Assembly: GCF_020177595.1 (NCBI RefSeq)
Contig: NZ_JAHTBL010000003.1
Location: 1 to 64,000 of the forward strand
From: Cognatishimia sp. MH4019
GTDB lineage: Bacteria; Pseudomonadota; Alphaproteobacteria; Rhodobacterales; Rhodobacteraceae
Direction: 5' to 3'
Length of the DNA: 64,000 bases
Below the pieces are notes generated by a model that worked only from the letters and a program-made list of their open reading frames with translations, did not search any database and was not told the DNA's origin. Shown one piece after another: positions 7,368-16,295 of the stretch (its first letter is position 1; each line of letters starts with the position of its first letter). The position numbers and the translations under genes were made by a program.

Positions 7368-8391
7368 GACGCGCCAATCTGTTTCGTTTCGGATCGCAGC
7401 CGATCCGCCCAAGCGGCTTGATAAAGCCCTTTCGCGCGATGTGCCAGAGGAGGCGGCCTTGAGCCGCTCGCGGATCGCGTCGCTTTTGGAGAAGGGCGGT
7501 GTGACGGTGGACGGCGTCGTCGTGACCGACCCGCGCGCCAAGGTGGGCGAGGGGGCCGAGGTGGTGATTGAGGTGCCGGTGGCCGAGGACAGCCATATCA
7601 GGCCGGAGGACATTCCGCTGGATGTTGTTTTTGAGGATGCCGACCTGATCGTGATCAACAAGCCTGCAGGCATGGTGGTGCATCCGGCCCCCGGCACGCC
7701 CTCGGGGACGCTGGTGAATGCGTTATTGCATCACTGTGGCGATGATCTTTCGGGCGTGGGCGGGATGAAGCGGCCCGGTATCGTGCATCGGATTGATAAA
7801 GAGACGAGCGGGTTGCTGGTGGTGGCCAAGTCTGATGTGGCGCATCATGGATTAGCGGCGCAATTCGAAAAGCACACGGTCGAGCGCTATTACCGCGCGG
7901 TGTGTTACGGCGTGCCGGATGCCAATGATCCGCGGGTGCGGGGAGTCAAAGGTGTCTCGTTCGAGCCGGGCAATATTATGCGGATTACGACGCAACTGGC
8001 GCGGCATCGCACGGATCGGCAAAAGCAGGCGGTTCTGTTTCAGGGTGGGCGGCATGCCGTGACACGGGTGCGGATTGTCGAGCGGTTCGGGCAGCCTGAG
8101 GTGGCCGCATTGGTCGAGTGCTGGCTGGAAACGGGCCGCACCCATCAGATCAGGGTGCATCTGGCCCATGCGGGGCATGGGCTGATCGGCGATCCGACCT
8201 ATGGCGGACGGCGCAAGTTGAACGCAAAAGCGCTGTCAGAAGCGGGGATTGCGGCGGCGGCCGGGTTCGAGCGGCAGGCGCTCCATGCGGCCATTCTTGG
8301 GTTTGAGCACCCAGTGAGCGGTGAAAACGTGCGGTTCGAAGCGCCTTTGCCCGATGACATGGCCGCGCTGATTTCTAAGCTGTCTCTCTGA
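7366..8391 (+). CDS. RluA/RluD-family RNA pseudouridine synthase
   Basis: Converts specific uridines in rRNA (or tRNA) to pseudouridine. An N-terminal S4 RNA-binding domain (about 15-75) precedes the catalytic domain. The family motif HRIDKETSGLLVVAK carries the catalytic Asp at about residue 144, and the second motif LETGRTHQIRVHL follows at about 250. The length of 341 matches RluD (23S U1911/1915/1917), which is my best guess, though RluC cannot be excluded. It is followed by rpoH on the same strand after 165 bases. Confidence 0.9.
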   Translation: MTRQSVSFRIAADPPKRLDKALSRDVPEEAALSRSRIASLLEKGGVTVDGVVVTDPRAKVGEGAEVVIEVPVAEDSHIRPEDIPLDVVFEDADLIVINKPAGMVVHPAPGTPSGTLVNALLHHCGDDLSGVGGMKRPGIVHRIDKETSGLLVVAKSDVAHHGLAAQFEKHTVERYYRAVCYGVPDANDPRVRGVKGVSFEPGNIMRITTQLARHRTDRQKQAVLFQGGRHAVTRVRIVERFGQPEVAALVECWLETGRTHQIRVHLAHAGHGLIGDPTYGGRRKLNAKALSEAGIAAAAGFERQALHAAILGFEHPVSGENVRFEAPLPDDMAALISKLSL

Positions 8392-8486
8392 AATATAGGC
8401 TCATATGTGCGTGAACGCACGGGCGCGTGACTTCACAACAGGCGTATGGCGACCCATATTCGACTCAAGTTCTTGAGGATGGGACC

Positions 8487-8515
8487 CTTGTAAAGCGCTA
8501 CGCACAGTCCCATAT
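8487..8515 (+). promoter_or_regulatory. Possible heat-shock (RpoH-type) promoter of rpoH
   Basis: CTTG at 8487-8490 is followed 18 bases later by CCCATAT at 8509-8515, about 40 bases before the rpoH start. This resembles a sigma-32 promoter, but the spacing is one base longer than the usual alphaproteobacterial form, so autoregulation is only suggested. Confidence 0.3.
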
Positions 8516-8556
8516 CCATGTTAACAAGATAAACATCGCACCGAAAGGGGGGCATT

Positions 8557-9453
8557 ATGGCCAATTATACACAACTTCCCGCACCTTCCCCGGAGCAGGG
8601 CCTGAGCCGCTACCTAGGCGAAATTCGGAAGTTCCCAATGTTGGAGCCCGAAGAGGAATACATGCTGGCCAAGCGCTGGGTGGAGGATCAGGATACGGAG
8701 TCCGCTCATAAAATGGTGACCTCGCACCTGCGATTGGCCGCCAAAATCGCCATGGGCTATCGCGGCTATGGCCTGCCGCAGGCCGAGGTGATCTCGGAGG
8801 CAAATGTGGGTCTGATGCAGGCGGTCAAACGCTTTGACCCGGAAAAAGGCTTCCGGCTGGCGACCTATGCGATGTGGTGGATCCGCGCCTCGATCCAGGA
8901 ATATATCTTGCGTTCGTGGAGCTTGGTGAAGCTGGGCACGACCAGCGCGCAAAAGAAGCTGTTTTTCAACCTGCGCAAGGCGAAAGCCCGCATCGGTGCA
9001 TTTGAGGATGGCGATCTGCGCCCGGAAAACGTCAAGCGGATCGCGACCGATCTGGGTGTGACCGAGCAAGAGGTTATCTCGATGAATGGGCGCTTGTCGG
9101 GCGGGGATGCCTCGCTCAACGCGGTCATTGGGTCGGATGGCGAAGGTGCTACGCAGTGGCAAGACTGGCTTGAAGACGAAGACGCCGATCAAGCGGGCGA
9201 CTATGCCGAGCGTGACGAGCTGGACGCGCGGCGCGAATTGCTGGCCGAAGCGATGTCGGTGCTCAACGATCGTGAGAAAGACATCCTGACCCAGCGGCGT
9301 CTGTCGGAAAAAGCGGTCACGCTGGAGGACCTTTCGGGTCAGTATGACGTCAGCCGCGAGCGTATCCGTCAAATCGAAGTGCGCGCGTTTGAAAAGCTGC
9401 AAAAGCGGATGCGCGATCTGGCCGCCGAAAAAGGCCTGATGACAAGCGCCTGA
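8557..9453 (+). CDS. rpoH: RNA polymerase heat-shock sigma factor RpoH (sigma-32)
   Basis: Alternative sigma factor for chaperone and protease genes. It is 298 residues and has region 1.2 (LSRYLGEIRKFPMLEPEEE), region 2 (ISEANVGLMQAVKRFDP, then ATYAMWWIRASIQEYI, about 80-125), the RpoH-specific box AQKKLFFNLRKAK just after 130, and region 4 with the helix-turn-helix LSGQYDVSRERIRQIEVRA. The ATG has a strong GGGGGG ribosome site. Many alphaproteobacteria carry two RpoH copies; only one is in this window. A strong terminator follows. Confidence 0.96.
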   Translation: MANYTQLPAPSPEQGLSRYLGEIRKFPMLEPEEEYMLAKRWVEDQDTESAHKMVTSHLRLAAKIAMGYRGYGLPQAEVISEANVGLMQAVKRFDPEKGFRLATYAMWWIRASIQEYILRSWSLVKLGTTSAQKKLFFNLRKAKARIGAFEDGDLRPENVKRIATDLGVTEQEVISMNGRLSGGDASLNAVIGSDGEGATQWQDWLEDEDADQAGDYAERDELDARRELLAEAMSVLNDREKDILTQRRLSEKAVTLEDLSGQYDVSRERIRQIEVRAFEKLQKRMRDLAAEKGLMTSA

Positions 9454-9482
9454 CGGTTCCGCCCTTTGAGAAACGGTGCTAG

Positions 9483-9512
9483 CCTCCCTCGCCAAGCGGG
9501 GGAGGTTTTTTC
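9483..9512 (+). terminator. Rho-independent terminator after rpoH
   Basis: CCTCCCTCGC pairs with GCGGGGGAGG (one G-U pair) around a CAA loop and is followed by TTTTTT. Confidence 0.9.
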
Positions 9513-9542
9513 GTGGGGCAACCGGGTGAACAGGGATAGACG

Positions 9543-10571
9543 ATGGGGGTAAAGACGCCAGCCGTTCTGCGCCGCGCGCCCGCCAAGGTGTTCCTGTCGA
9601 TCCCGCGCAAGATCATTCAGGACAAGCCCGGCGTCGGGCTGGGCAAGTTCTACACACGCCTTGATCTGGAGTTGCGGATGCTGGGCGCGGATGTGACGAT
9701 ACTGCCCCTGTCGCGCCAGTCACATAAGCGCAAGGGCAACCGTAACAAGCTGATTTTCCTGCATAACGGCGCGGCGGAGGAACCTAATGTTCTGAACACC
9801 GCGCTGGCCTACGTTGATCCCTACTGGCATGTGGACCCAAAAGGGGTTCTGGGGATGAGCAGCGCGGGCGACGTTCCCTTTGTCCATGAAAACGTCAACA
9901 AACAGGATGCGGCGGGGTTTTTCCGGGCTCAGAGGCGCAATTTCGTGCGCGAGCGCCAGTCCCGCTATTCCCAGGCGCGCGAGAAGATTGCGGTGCCCGA
10001 GGGCTGCATCGCGGTGTTCATGCAGGGCGATACGAACCTTACCAGACGGACGATGCGGCCGGGTTCAGAGCGGATGATCCGGTCGGTCGTCGAAGGCGCT
10101 GGTGGGCGGCCGGTCGTGGTCAAGCATCACCCGCTCAAGACCAATCCCGAGGATGTGGCCGAGGTGGCAACTTTGCGCGCGGAAGGCGCTGATATCCACG
10201 AGATCAACGCCAATGTGCATGACATTCTGGAGGTCTGTGTGGCCACGGTTTCGATCAGTTCGGCGACATGTTTTGAAGGGTTTCTGCACCGCCGTCCCGC
10301 GATCTTCTTTGGCCGCAGCGACTTGATCGGCTTTGCCCAAGGCGCCCATGACGGCCCCAGCTTTGCGGCAGCCCTGCACGAGGCTTTGACTGGAAACCGA
10401 TCCTATATGCGCTTTACCTATTGGTATCTGACGACGCATTGCGTGTCGTTGCAAAGCGAGACATTCATCCAGCAAATCCTGCAGCGCGCGGCTGCGATTG
10501 GTTTTGACGCGGATCGGTTGGGGTTGGACAAGACCGCAGTTGCGGCCCTGTCCGTCCCGCAAGACGCTTAG
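9543..10571 (+). CDS. Conserved hypothetical, possible capsule-type glycosyltransferase fold
   Basis: A 342-residue soluble protein without signal or membrane segments. I cannot name it firmly. The segments VVVKHHPLKTNPED (about 196-209) and SISSATCFEGFLHRRPAIFFG (about 235-255) resemble the donor-binding half of KpsC/KpsS-like capsule glycosyltransferases, where a histidine/proline stretch and a conserved ser-thr/Glu loop followed by R/KP recur. It stands alone: a terminator precedes it, and its stop overlaps the stop of the convergent peptidase by 4 bases. A polysaccharide-related role is inferred. Confidence 0.55.
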   Translation: MGVKTPAVLRRAPAKVFLSIPRKIIQDKPGVGLGKFYTRLDLELRMLGADVTILPLSRQSHKRKGNRNKLIFLHNGAAEEPNVLNTALAYVDPYWHVDPKGVLGMSSAGDVPFVHENVNKQDAAGFFRAQRRNFVRERQSRYSQAREKIAVPEGCIAVFMQGDTNLTRRTMRPGSERMIRSVVEGAGGRPVVVKHHPLKTNPEDVAEVATLRAEGADIHEINANVHDILEVCVATVSISSATCFEGFLHRRPAIFFGRSDLIGFAQGAHDGPSFAAALHEALTGNRSYMRFTYWYLTTHCVSLQSETFIQQILQRAAAIGFDADRLGLDKTAVAALSVPQDA

Positions 10572-12388
10572 TCTTCCATCGCTTCCAGCTCGTCGATCAT
10601 GCCCGAGATCATCGACAGGCCCTTATCCCAGAATTTCGGGTCAGAGGCGTCGAGGCCGAAGGGGGCCAGCAGTTCTTTGTGGTGTTTGGAGCCGCCTGCT
10701 TTGAGCATATCGAAATACTTGGTCTGGAAGTCGCCCTCGCCTTCCTCGTAGACTGCATAAAGCGCGTTCACGAGGCCGTCGCCAAACGCATAGGCGTAGA
10801 CATAGAAAGGCGAGTGAACGAAGTGGGGGATGTAGGCCCAGAAGGTCTCGTACCCGTCCATATATTCGAACGCGGGGCCGAGGCTTTCGGCCTGCACCGA
10901 CATCCAGAGGGCGTTGATATCGTCTGAGGTCAGCTCGCCGCCCGAGCGCGCGTCGTGCAGTTTGCACTCGAAATCGTAGAATGCGATCTGGCGGACGACG
11001 GTGTTGATCATGTCCTCGACTTTGCCGGCCAGAAGCGTCTTGCGTTCTTCCTTGGTCGCGGCGTTTTCCAGTAGCTTGCGGAAGGTCAGCATTTCGCCAA
11101 AGACGGAGGCCGTCTCGGCCAGCGTGAGGGGTGTGGAGGAGAGGAGTTCTCCTTGTCCAGCGGCGAGAACTTGGTGCACGCCGTGGCCCAGTTCATGCGC
11201 CAGCGTCATCACATCGCGCGGTTTGCCGAGGTAATTCAGCATGACATAGGGGTGCACGTCACTGACCGTCGGGTGGGCGAACGCGCCGGGGGCTTTGCCG
11301 GGTTTGACGGCGGCGTCGATCCAGCCTTTGGTGAAGAAAGGTTCAGCGATATCAGCCATTTCCGGGGCGAAGCTGCTGTAGGCGTCCATCACCATTTTCT
11401 TGGCGGTCGGCCAATCGACGGTCTTGGCGTCTTCGATGGGCAGCGGCGCGTTGCGGTCCCAGACCTGCATTTTATCGAGGCCGAGCCATTTGCGTTTCAG
11501 CTCATAATAACGGTGGCTCAGCTTGGGATAGGCGGCGACCACGGCATTGCGAAGCGCCTCGACCACTTCGGGCTCAACATGATTGCTGAGGTGGCGACCG
11601 GTTTGCGGGGTTGGCATGCCACGCCAGCGATCCTCAATCTCTTTTTCCTTGGCGAGCGTGTTGTGCACGCGGGAGAAGATGGCGATGTTGTCGCTGAAAA
11701 CGCGTGCCAACTCACGGGCGGCGGCCTCGCGCTTGGAGCGGTCATGTTCGGTCAGGTGGTTCAGCGTGCCTTCGATGTTCAGCTCTTCGCCGTCCAGCGT
11801 GAAGGTAAGGCCCGCGATGGTCTCATCAAAGAGGCGGTTCCACGCAGCAGCACCCACCGGGGACTGATCGTGGAGGAATTTTTCCAGCTCGTCAGATAGT
11901 TGGTATGGCTTCATCGCGCGCATGCGGTCGAAGACGGGTTTGTAGCGGGCCAGATCGGCGTTGGCGTCGAGTAGAGCTTTCAGATGGTCATCGTCAATCC
12001 GGTTGAACTCCAGCGTGTAAAACACCAGCGGGGTTGTGAAATTCGTGATCTGCTCCTGACAGTCAGACATGAATTTCGCGCGTTCGCCATCGGTGGTCTG
12101 CTGGTAATAGCGCAGGCCAGCGAAGGACATGATCCGGCCTGCGATCATGTCGATCTTTTCATACCGCAGGACACAATCGAGCATCTCGGACGCGCTAAGG
12201 TCTGCGAGCTTGCCTTCGTAGTCTTTCGCGAAATCAGCGCAGGCTTTTTCCAGCCAATCCATATCGCGCTTCAGCTCTTTCGCATCCGGCGCGGCATAAA
12301 GATCGGTGAGGTCCCATTCGGGCAGATCGCCAAACTCCGCACTTCCGGACTGGGCGGCGTCATGGGCGATTTGGGGCGTGAACTGCAT
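10568..12388 (-). CDS. pepF: M3-family oligoendopeptidase F
   Basis: Cytoplasmic zinc metallopeptidase that degrades short peptides. It is 606 residues, normal for the bacterial PepF/M3B group. The zinc motif HELGHG starts at His398 and the third ligand is expected in the downstream LAETASVFGEML segment, as in the family. The N-terminal half is the helical lid typical of M3 enzymes (WDLTDLYAAPDAKELKRD at about 25-42). It is convergent with the upstream hypothetical gene (4-base overlap) and probably monocistronic. Its role is likely general peptide turnover. Confidence 0.93.
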   Translation of the reverse strand: MQFTPQIAHDAAQSGSAEFGDLPEWDLTDLYAAPDAKELKRDMDWLEKACADFAKDYEGKLADLSASEMLDCVLRYEKIDMIAGRIMSFAGLRYYQQTTDGERAKFMSDCQEQITNFTTPLVFYTLEFNRIDDDHLKALLDANADLARYKPVFDRMRAMKPYQLSDELEKFLHDQSPVGAAAWNRLFDETIAGLTFTLDGEELNIEGTLNHLTEHDRSKREAAARELARVFSDNIAIFSRVHNTLAKEKEIEDRWRGMPTPQTGRHLSNHVEPEVVEALRNAVVAAYPKLSHRYYELKRKWLGLDKMQVWDRNAPLPIEDAKTVDWPTAKKMVMDAYSSFAPEMADIAEPFFTKGWIDAAVKPGKAPGAFAHPTVSDVHPYVMLNYLGKPRDVMTLAHELGHGVHQVLAAGQGELLSSTPLTLAETASVFGEMLTFRKLLENAATKEERKTLLAGKVEDMINTVVRQIAFYDFECKLHDARSGGELTSDDINALWMSVQAESLGPAFEYMDGYETFWAYIPHFVHSPFYVYAYAFGDGLVNALYAVYEEGEGDFQTKYFDMLKAGGSKHHKELLAPFGLDASDPKFWDKGLSMISGMIDELEAMED

Positions 12389-12439
12389 GGGGGACCTCGT
12401 TGTTTGGTCAGATGAACCTATGGGCTGCGCGAGGGAGCC

Positions 12440-13297
12440 TCAAGAGGGGAAGCCAAAGAGTTTGGCTGGGTTCTTGGTTAATATCTGGGTGCGTGTGGCG
12501 GTGTCGGTGACGACGCGGTGGAAAGCGTCAAGCAAGGTCGCGGCGGAGGGTATCTTGGCGTCGGCAAGCATCAGATGGGGCCAGTCAGAGCCCCAGAGCA
12601 GGTGTTCGGGGTTGGCTTTGACAAGGGCGTCGATGAACGGGTCGGCCTGGGCATAAGGGGCGTCGCAGAGGCGGTAGAGCGCGCTGATTTTGACATGGAC
12701 ATGGCCGTCGGCAAGCAGGTCTAGGAGCGTCTGGAAGCCGGGGTCTTGGGTGCCAAGCGACAGGTCAGGCCAGCCGATATGGTCGATCACGAGCGGCACT
12801 TTCAGGGCGCGGATATCGTCAGCGATTTCGTTCATATGTTTGTGGGTGTTCAGCAGCATCTGGATGTGCAGATCGCGGGCTTTGAGGCGCGGGGCGAGGG
12901 CTTTGGCGCCCTCCCAGCTGAGCACGCCGCCATGGACATAGTTGAGGCGGACAGCGACGAGGTTCTGTTCCGTGAAGCGGTCAAGATCGGCGTCTGTCGC
13001 GTCATCAGGCAGAAGGCCGACACCCTTGAAATGAGGACCCATGCGGCGGACGGCTTCGACAGTGATGCTGTTGTCAGTTCCGTAAAGGATCGAATGCACA
13101 ATCAGACCACGTAGAAAGCCGAGCGTTTTCAGGTGTTTGGTGTAGAGCTCCAGCCAGCCGTCAAAATCGGGACCGGGGGCGGGATCTTCCACGCGACCCT
13201 CCCAAAGCGGAAATTCATCGCCCGCAACAAGATGGACATGGGCATCGCAGGCGCCGGGCGGGGCGGGCGTTTCGGGCGATGAAGAGGTCGGCGGCAT
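12440..13297 (-). CDS. Amidohydrolase family 2 (PDC-hydrolase-like TIM barrel)
   Basis: Metal-dependent hydrolase of the amidohydrolase_2 type. DAHVHLVAG near the N-terminus supplies the first metal ligands, VIDHIG holds the barrel histidine and LLWGSDWPH the catalytic Asp. These are the hallmarks of 2-pyrone-4,6-dicarboxylate lactonase and related lactonases. The ATG at 13297 gives 285 residues. Upstream in-frame starts (13315, and TTG at 13333) fall inside a short conserved repeat (13320-13341) that looks intergenic, so I rejected them. It follows the DNA ligase by 47 bases on the same strand; a functional link is unlikely. The substrate is unknown. Confidence 0.75.
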   Translation of the reverse strand: MPPTSSSPETPAPPGACDAHVHLVAGDEFPLWEGRVEDPAPGPDFDGWLELYTKHLKTLGFLRGLIVHSILYGTDNSITVEAVRRMGPHFKGVGLLPDDATDADLDRFTEQNLVAVRLNYVHGGVLSWEGAKALAPRLKARDLHIQMLLNTHKHMNEIADDIRALKVPLVIDHIGWPDLSLGTQDPGFQTLLDLLADGHVHVKISALYRLCDAPYAQADPFIDALVKANPEHLLWGSDWPHLMLADAKIPSAATLLDAFHRVVTDTATRTQILTKNPAKLFGFPS

Positions 13298-13319
13298 TTG
13301 GGCTTTGGGCAGCATTTTT

Positions 13320-13341
13320 GAGTATTTTCGCAAAGATGAAA
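13320..13341. repeat. Short dispersed repeat, copy 1
   Basis: A 22-base string beginning GAGTATTTT and ending GCAAAGATGAAA, 4 bases after the ligase stop. It matches 21 of 22 bases with the copy at 55710-55731, which also sits just past a gene end. Confidence 0.6.
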
Positions 13342-13344
13342 CGG

Positions 13345-14934
13345 TTAGCCGTAGGTCTGCAGCATTTCCTTGAGATCGTCGAGTGTGTTGGCCTCTTGCA
13401 GAGGTTTGTCGTGGCGCCAGCGGAACATGCGCGGGAAGCGCAGGGCGACGCCGGACTTGTGGCGGGGGCTTTCCTGAATGCCTTCAAAGGCGATTTCAAA
13501 GACGTGTTCGGGCGTGACCTGACGGACGGGGCCAAAGCGTTGCAGGGTGTTTTTACGCACCCAGCTTGTGATTTTGCGAAACTCGGCATCGGTGAGGCCG
13601 GAATACGCCTTGGTAAAGGGCACGAGGTCATTGCCATTCCAGACGGCGAAAGTGAAATCGGTGAAGAGGTTCGCGCGTCGGCCATGGCCAGCTTGGGCGT
13701 AGATCATGACCGCATCTATGGTTAATGGATCGACTTTCCATTTCCACCAATCGCCTTTCTTGCGACCGCTCAGATAGGGGCTGTCGGCGCGTTTCAGCAT
13801 CAGCCCTTCGGCGTTGTGATCGCGTGAGGCGTCGCGCGCTTTGGCAAGCGCGTCCCACGTGGTGAACGGGACGAGAGGCGAGCATTTGACAGGTGCGTCA
13901 TCGGGAAGCGTTTTGGTGATATTTTCCAGAAGGTTACGTCGTTTTTCAAAGGGCTCCGCGCGGATATCCTCGCCTTGCCATTCGAGCAGGTCGTAGGCGT
14001 AGAGGATCACGGGGGCCTCAGTCAGAAGCTTTTTCGGGACAGTCTTGCGCCCGATGCGTTTTTGCAGGGCGTTGAAGCTGAGAGGCTGGCCGTCTTTGAA
14101 GGCCAAAACCTCGCCATCCAGCACAGTGCCATCAGGGATGAAATCACGGGCGCGGGCCAGTTCTGGAAAGCGATCTGTCATCAGGTCTTCGCCACGAGAC
14201 CACAGATAGTGTTCGCCGCCCCGCAAGATCAGCTGACCGCGAATGCCATCCCATTTTCGTTCGGCTTTCCAATCGGTTGGCGTGCCTAGCTCATTTGGAT
14301 CATCAAGTTGATAGGCGAGATAGAACGGGTAGGGCTTCGACAGGTCCGCTTCGGGGTTTTCGGAAAGAATCAGGTCGTGGAAACTGGTGGTTTCGGGTGT
14401 CCAGGAGCCCATGAGACGGTGCTGCAGATCAGCTTCATCCTGGCCCGTGGCGCGCGCGAGAGCGCGGGTCATCAGCTTGGTGGAGACGCCAATGCGAAAG
14501 CCGCCGGTGAGCAGCTTGTTGAACAGGAAACGCTCGGTTGGATCGAGGATGGACCAAGCGTCGAGCACGGCGGTTTTACGGTCGTCTTCGTCGAGTGCGG
14601 AGAGAGATTTTACGTAAGTAATCCAATGGCTCAGAGGGTGATCTTCATGTTGGTTGCCTTCAGGAAGCACCAGCGCGATGGTTTCCGCCAGATCACCAAC
14701 GATGGGGTAGCTTTCCTCAAAGAGCCACAGAGGGATGCCTGCGGCCTCGGCCGCCCAGCCGCGCAGGAGCGTCGTGGTCACGGTGCGCTTGGGGCGGCGG
14801 CCCGAGAAAAGTGCGATCGTCCAGAGCCGGTCGTCATCTGAAGCGGTCTCAAAATAGGTCGCGAGGGCTGCGACTTTTGTGTTGGTTTTCGTGGTCTGAT
14901 CAATGGCCGTGAAGAGGCGTGCGAAGTCTTTCAT
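13345..14934 (-). CDS. ATP-dependent DNA ligase of the Lhr/exonuclease-associated type
   Basis: Seals DNA nicks with ATP. The nucleotidyltransferase motif I is RKWDGIRGQL with the adenylated Lys227. Motif III (LDGEVLAF), motif IV (EGLMLKRADSPY) and motif V (KGDWWKWKVDPLTIDAVMIY) follow, then an OB domain. The N-terminal 200 residues are the helical DNA-binding domain. The length of 529 and the partner gene fit the bacterial LigB-like family described with an exonuclease, an Lhr-type helicase and a metallophosphoesterase. The start overlaps the exonuclease stop by 4 bases (ATGA). Those latter two partners are not next to this pair. Confidence 0.92.
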   Translation of the reverse strand: MKDFARLFTAIDQTTKTNTKVAALATYFETASDDDRLWTIALFSGRRPKRTVTTTLLRGWAAEAAGIPLWLFEESYPIVGDLAETIALVLPEGNQHEDHPLSHWITYVKSLSALDEDDRKTAVLDAWSILDPTERFLFNKLLTGGFRIGVSTKLMTRALARATGQDEADLQHRLMGSWTPETTSFHDLILSENPEADLSKPYPFYLAYQLDDPNELGTPTDWKAERKWDGIRGQLILRGGEHYLWSRGEDLMTDRFPELARARDFIPDGTVLDGEVLAFKDGQPLSFNALQKRIGRKTVPKKLLTEAPVILYAYDLLEWQGEDIRAEPFEKRRNLLENITKTLPDDAPVKCSPLVPFTTWDALAKARDASRDHNAEGLMLKRADSPYLSGRKKGDWWKWKVDPLTIDAVMIYAQAGHGRRANLFTDFTFAVWNGNDLVPFTKAYSGLTDAEFRKITSWVRKNTLQRFGPVRQVTPEHVFEIAFEGIQESPRHKSGVALRFPRMFRWRHDKPLQEANTLDDLKEMLQTYG

Positions 14935-15953
14935 GTCGGCTCCACCTCGGTCTCGGAGGCGTCGAGGCTTTCGCCCTCATATTCGGTCGATACAATTTGA
15001 GCGTCATAGCCCTGTTCGCTTAACCATTTGCTAAACACCGACGTGTAGCCATGAGTCACGAAAACGCGGGTGGCCCCGGTTTCCTTGATTGCGGCGTTCA
15101 GGGCGGGCCAGTCGGCATGGTCGGACATGATGAAGCCCCGGTCAGCAGCGCGGCGGCGGCGGACCCCGCGCAGGCGCATCCAGCCCGAGGCGAAGGCGGT
15201 AGAGGTGGTGCCGAAACGGCGTGCCCATGGGGTGCCGAAGGCTGACGGTGTCGCGAGAACGAGGGCGTTCTTATGCTCTTTGGGGTTCAGGTCCGGCGTG
15301 ACACGAATCGTGTCGGGGAGCGTGAGGCCTTGGGCGCGCAGGACCTCGTTGGTGTTCTCGACCGCGCCATGGGTCAGGATCGGACCGATGGTGGGGTCGA
15401 GGATCGACAGCAGTCGCTGGGCTTTGCCGAGGGCATAGGCGCCAAGCAGAGGAGTGCGCCCATCGGTGATTGTGGCGGCCCACCATGCGTTGATGTCCTG
15501 AGCAAGCTGGGCTTGAGGCGTCCACTTGAAGACGGGCAGTCCGAAGGTGGATTCGGTGATAAAAGCGTGGCAGCGGACCGGCTCAAACGGTTCGGAGAAG
15601 CCGTCGTTTTCGGTTTTGTAATCACCAGAGGCGACCCAGACCTCGCCTTTGTGTTCGATGCGGATTTGGGCGGAGCCGGGAACATGGCCAGCGGGGTGGA
15701 AAGAGACCGTCACAGCACCGATCTGGCGGGTCTCGCCAAACCGGATCGTGTCGAGGGGGATATCCCCAAGGCGGTGGCGCATGACGGGGGCGGCGGCTTG
15801 GGTCGCGAGATAGGCGCGATGGCCGGGTCGCGCGTGATCGGCATGACCATGGGTGATAAGCGCCCGGTCTACGGGGCGCCACGGATCGATATAGAAATCG
15901 CCGAGCGGGCAGTAAATGCCGCGGTCGGTGAAGGTCAGGAGATCGGTGCTCAT
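14931..15953 (-). CDS. Ligase-associated DNA exonuclease (metallo-beta-lactamase fold)
   Basis: SNM1/CPSF-like nuclease that trims DNA ends before ligation. Visible metal motifs are HGHADHARPGH (about 34-44), HPAGHVPGSAQ, SGDYK and SDHADWPAL (about 275), with a late histidine in FVTHGY. At 340 residues it has the expected length. It is translationally coupled to the ATP-dependent ligase downstream, which fixes the assignment to the ligase-associated family rather than to a general MBL hydrolase. The start at 15953 is taken from the longest frame with a family-like N-terminus (MSTDLLTFTDRGIYCPLGDF). Confidence 0.9.
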   Translation of the reverse strand: MSTDLLTFTDRGIYCPLGDFYIDPWRPVDRALITHGHADHARPGHRAYLATQAAAPVMRHRLGDIPLDTIRFGETRQIGAVTVSFHPAGHVPGSAQIRIEHKGEVWVASGDYKTENDGFSEPFEPVRCHAFITESTFGLPVFKWTPQAQLAQDINAWWAATITDGRTPLLGAYALGKAQRLLSILDPTIGPILTHGAVENTNEVLRAQGLTLPDTIRVTPDLNPKEHKNALVLATPSAFGTPWARRFGTTSTAFASGWMRLRGVRRRRAADRGFIMSDHADWPALNAAIKETGATRVFVTHGYTSVFSKWLSEQGYDAQIVSTEYEGESLDASETEVEPT

Positions 15954-16295
15954 GCGGTAGAGCTAGGGCGGTTGGAGCGCTTTTGTAGGTGCGGCGCGGG
16001 GTGTGTTTTGCGTAGGCGTTTGACAGTTGGGATCTGTGGGGCGCATCCGACCTGTTGCTGGCCGCGTGCGGCTGGTCCGCGTAGGATGTTGAAGGGACAT
16101 CTTGCTGGGCGGGCCAGTGCAGAGGCCGCTTGTGGTTGGTGATGCATCCGGGCTGGATTTGATCCCGCGGTAGCGGGTTGGGACGTAAATCAGGCCACCG
16201 TCTTCTGCGGCGCGTTGCACGTTGTCCAGCGGTGCGAGGGGCTTGCACAGGCGCTGCGGATCGCTAGCTTGACCGCGAGCCAAGGGAGAGCGCCG
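15954..16295. other. Gene-free interval (342 bases)
   Basis: This gap between the divergent exonuclease and aldolase holds the two promoters. I see no credible ORF. A minus-strand stretch near 16190-16160 translates as GGLIYVPTRYRGIKS, which looks protein-like and could be a gene remnant, but it has no supporting context. GGGAGA at about 16286 is the aldolase ribosome site. Confidence 0.4.

Noticed and set aside
8407-8420. Small hairpin GTGCG-TGAA-CGCAC after the pseudouridine synthase
   Set aside because: The stem is 5 bp with no U tract, too weak to call a terminator.
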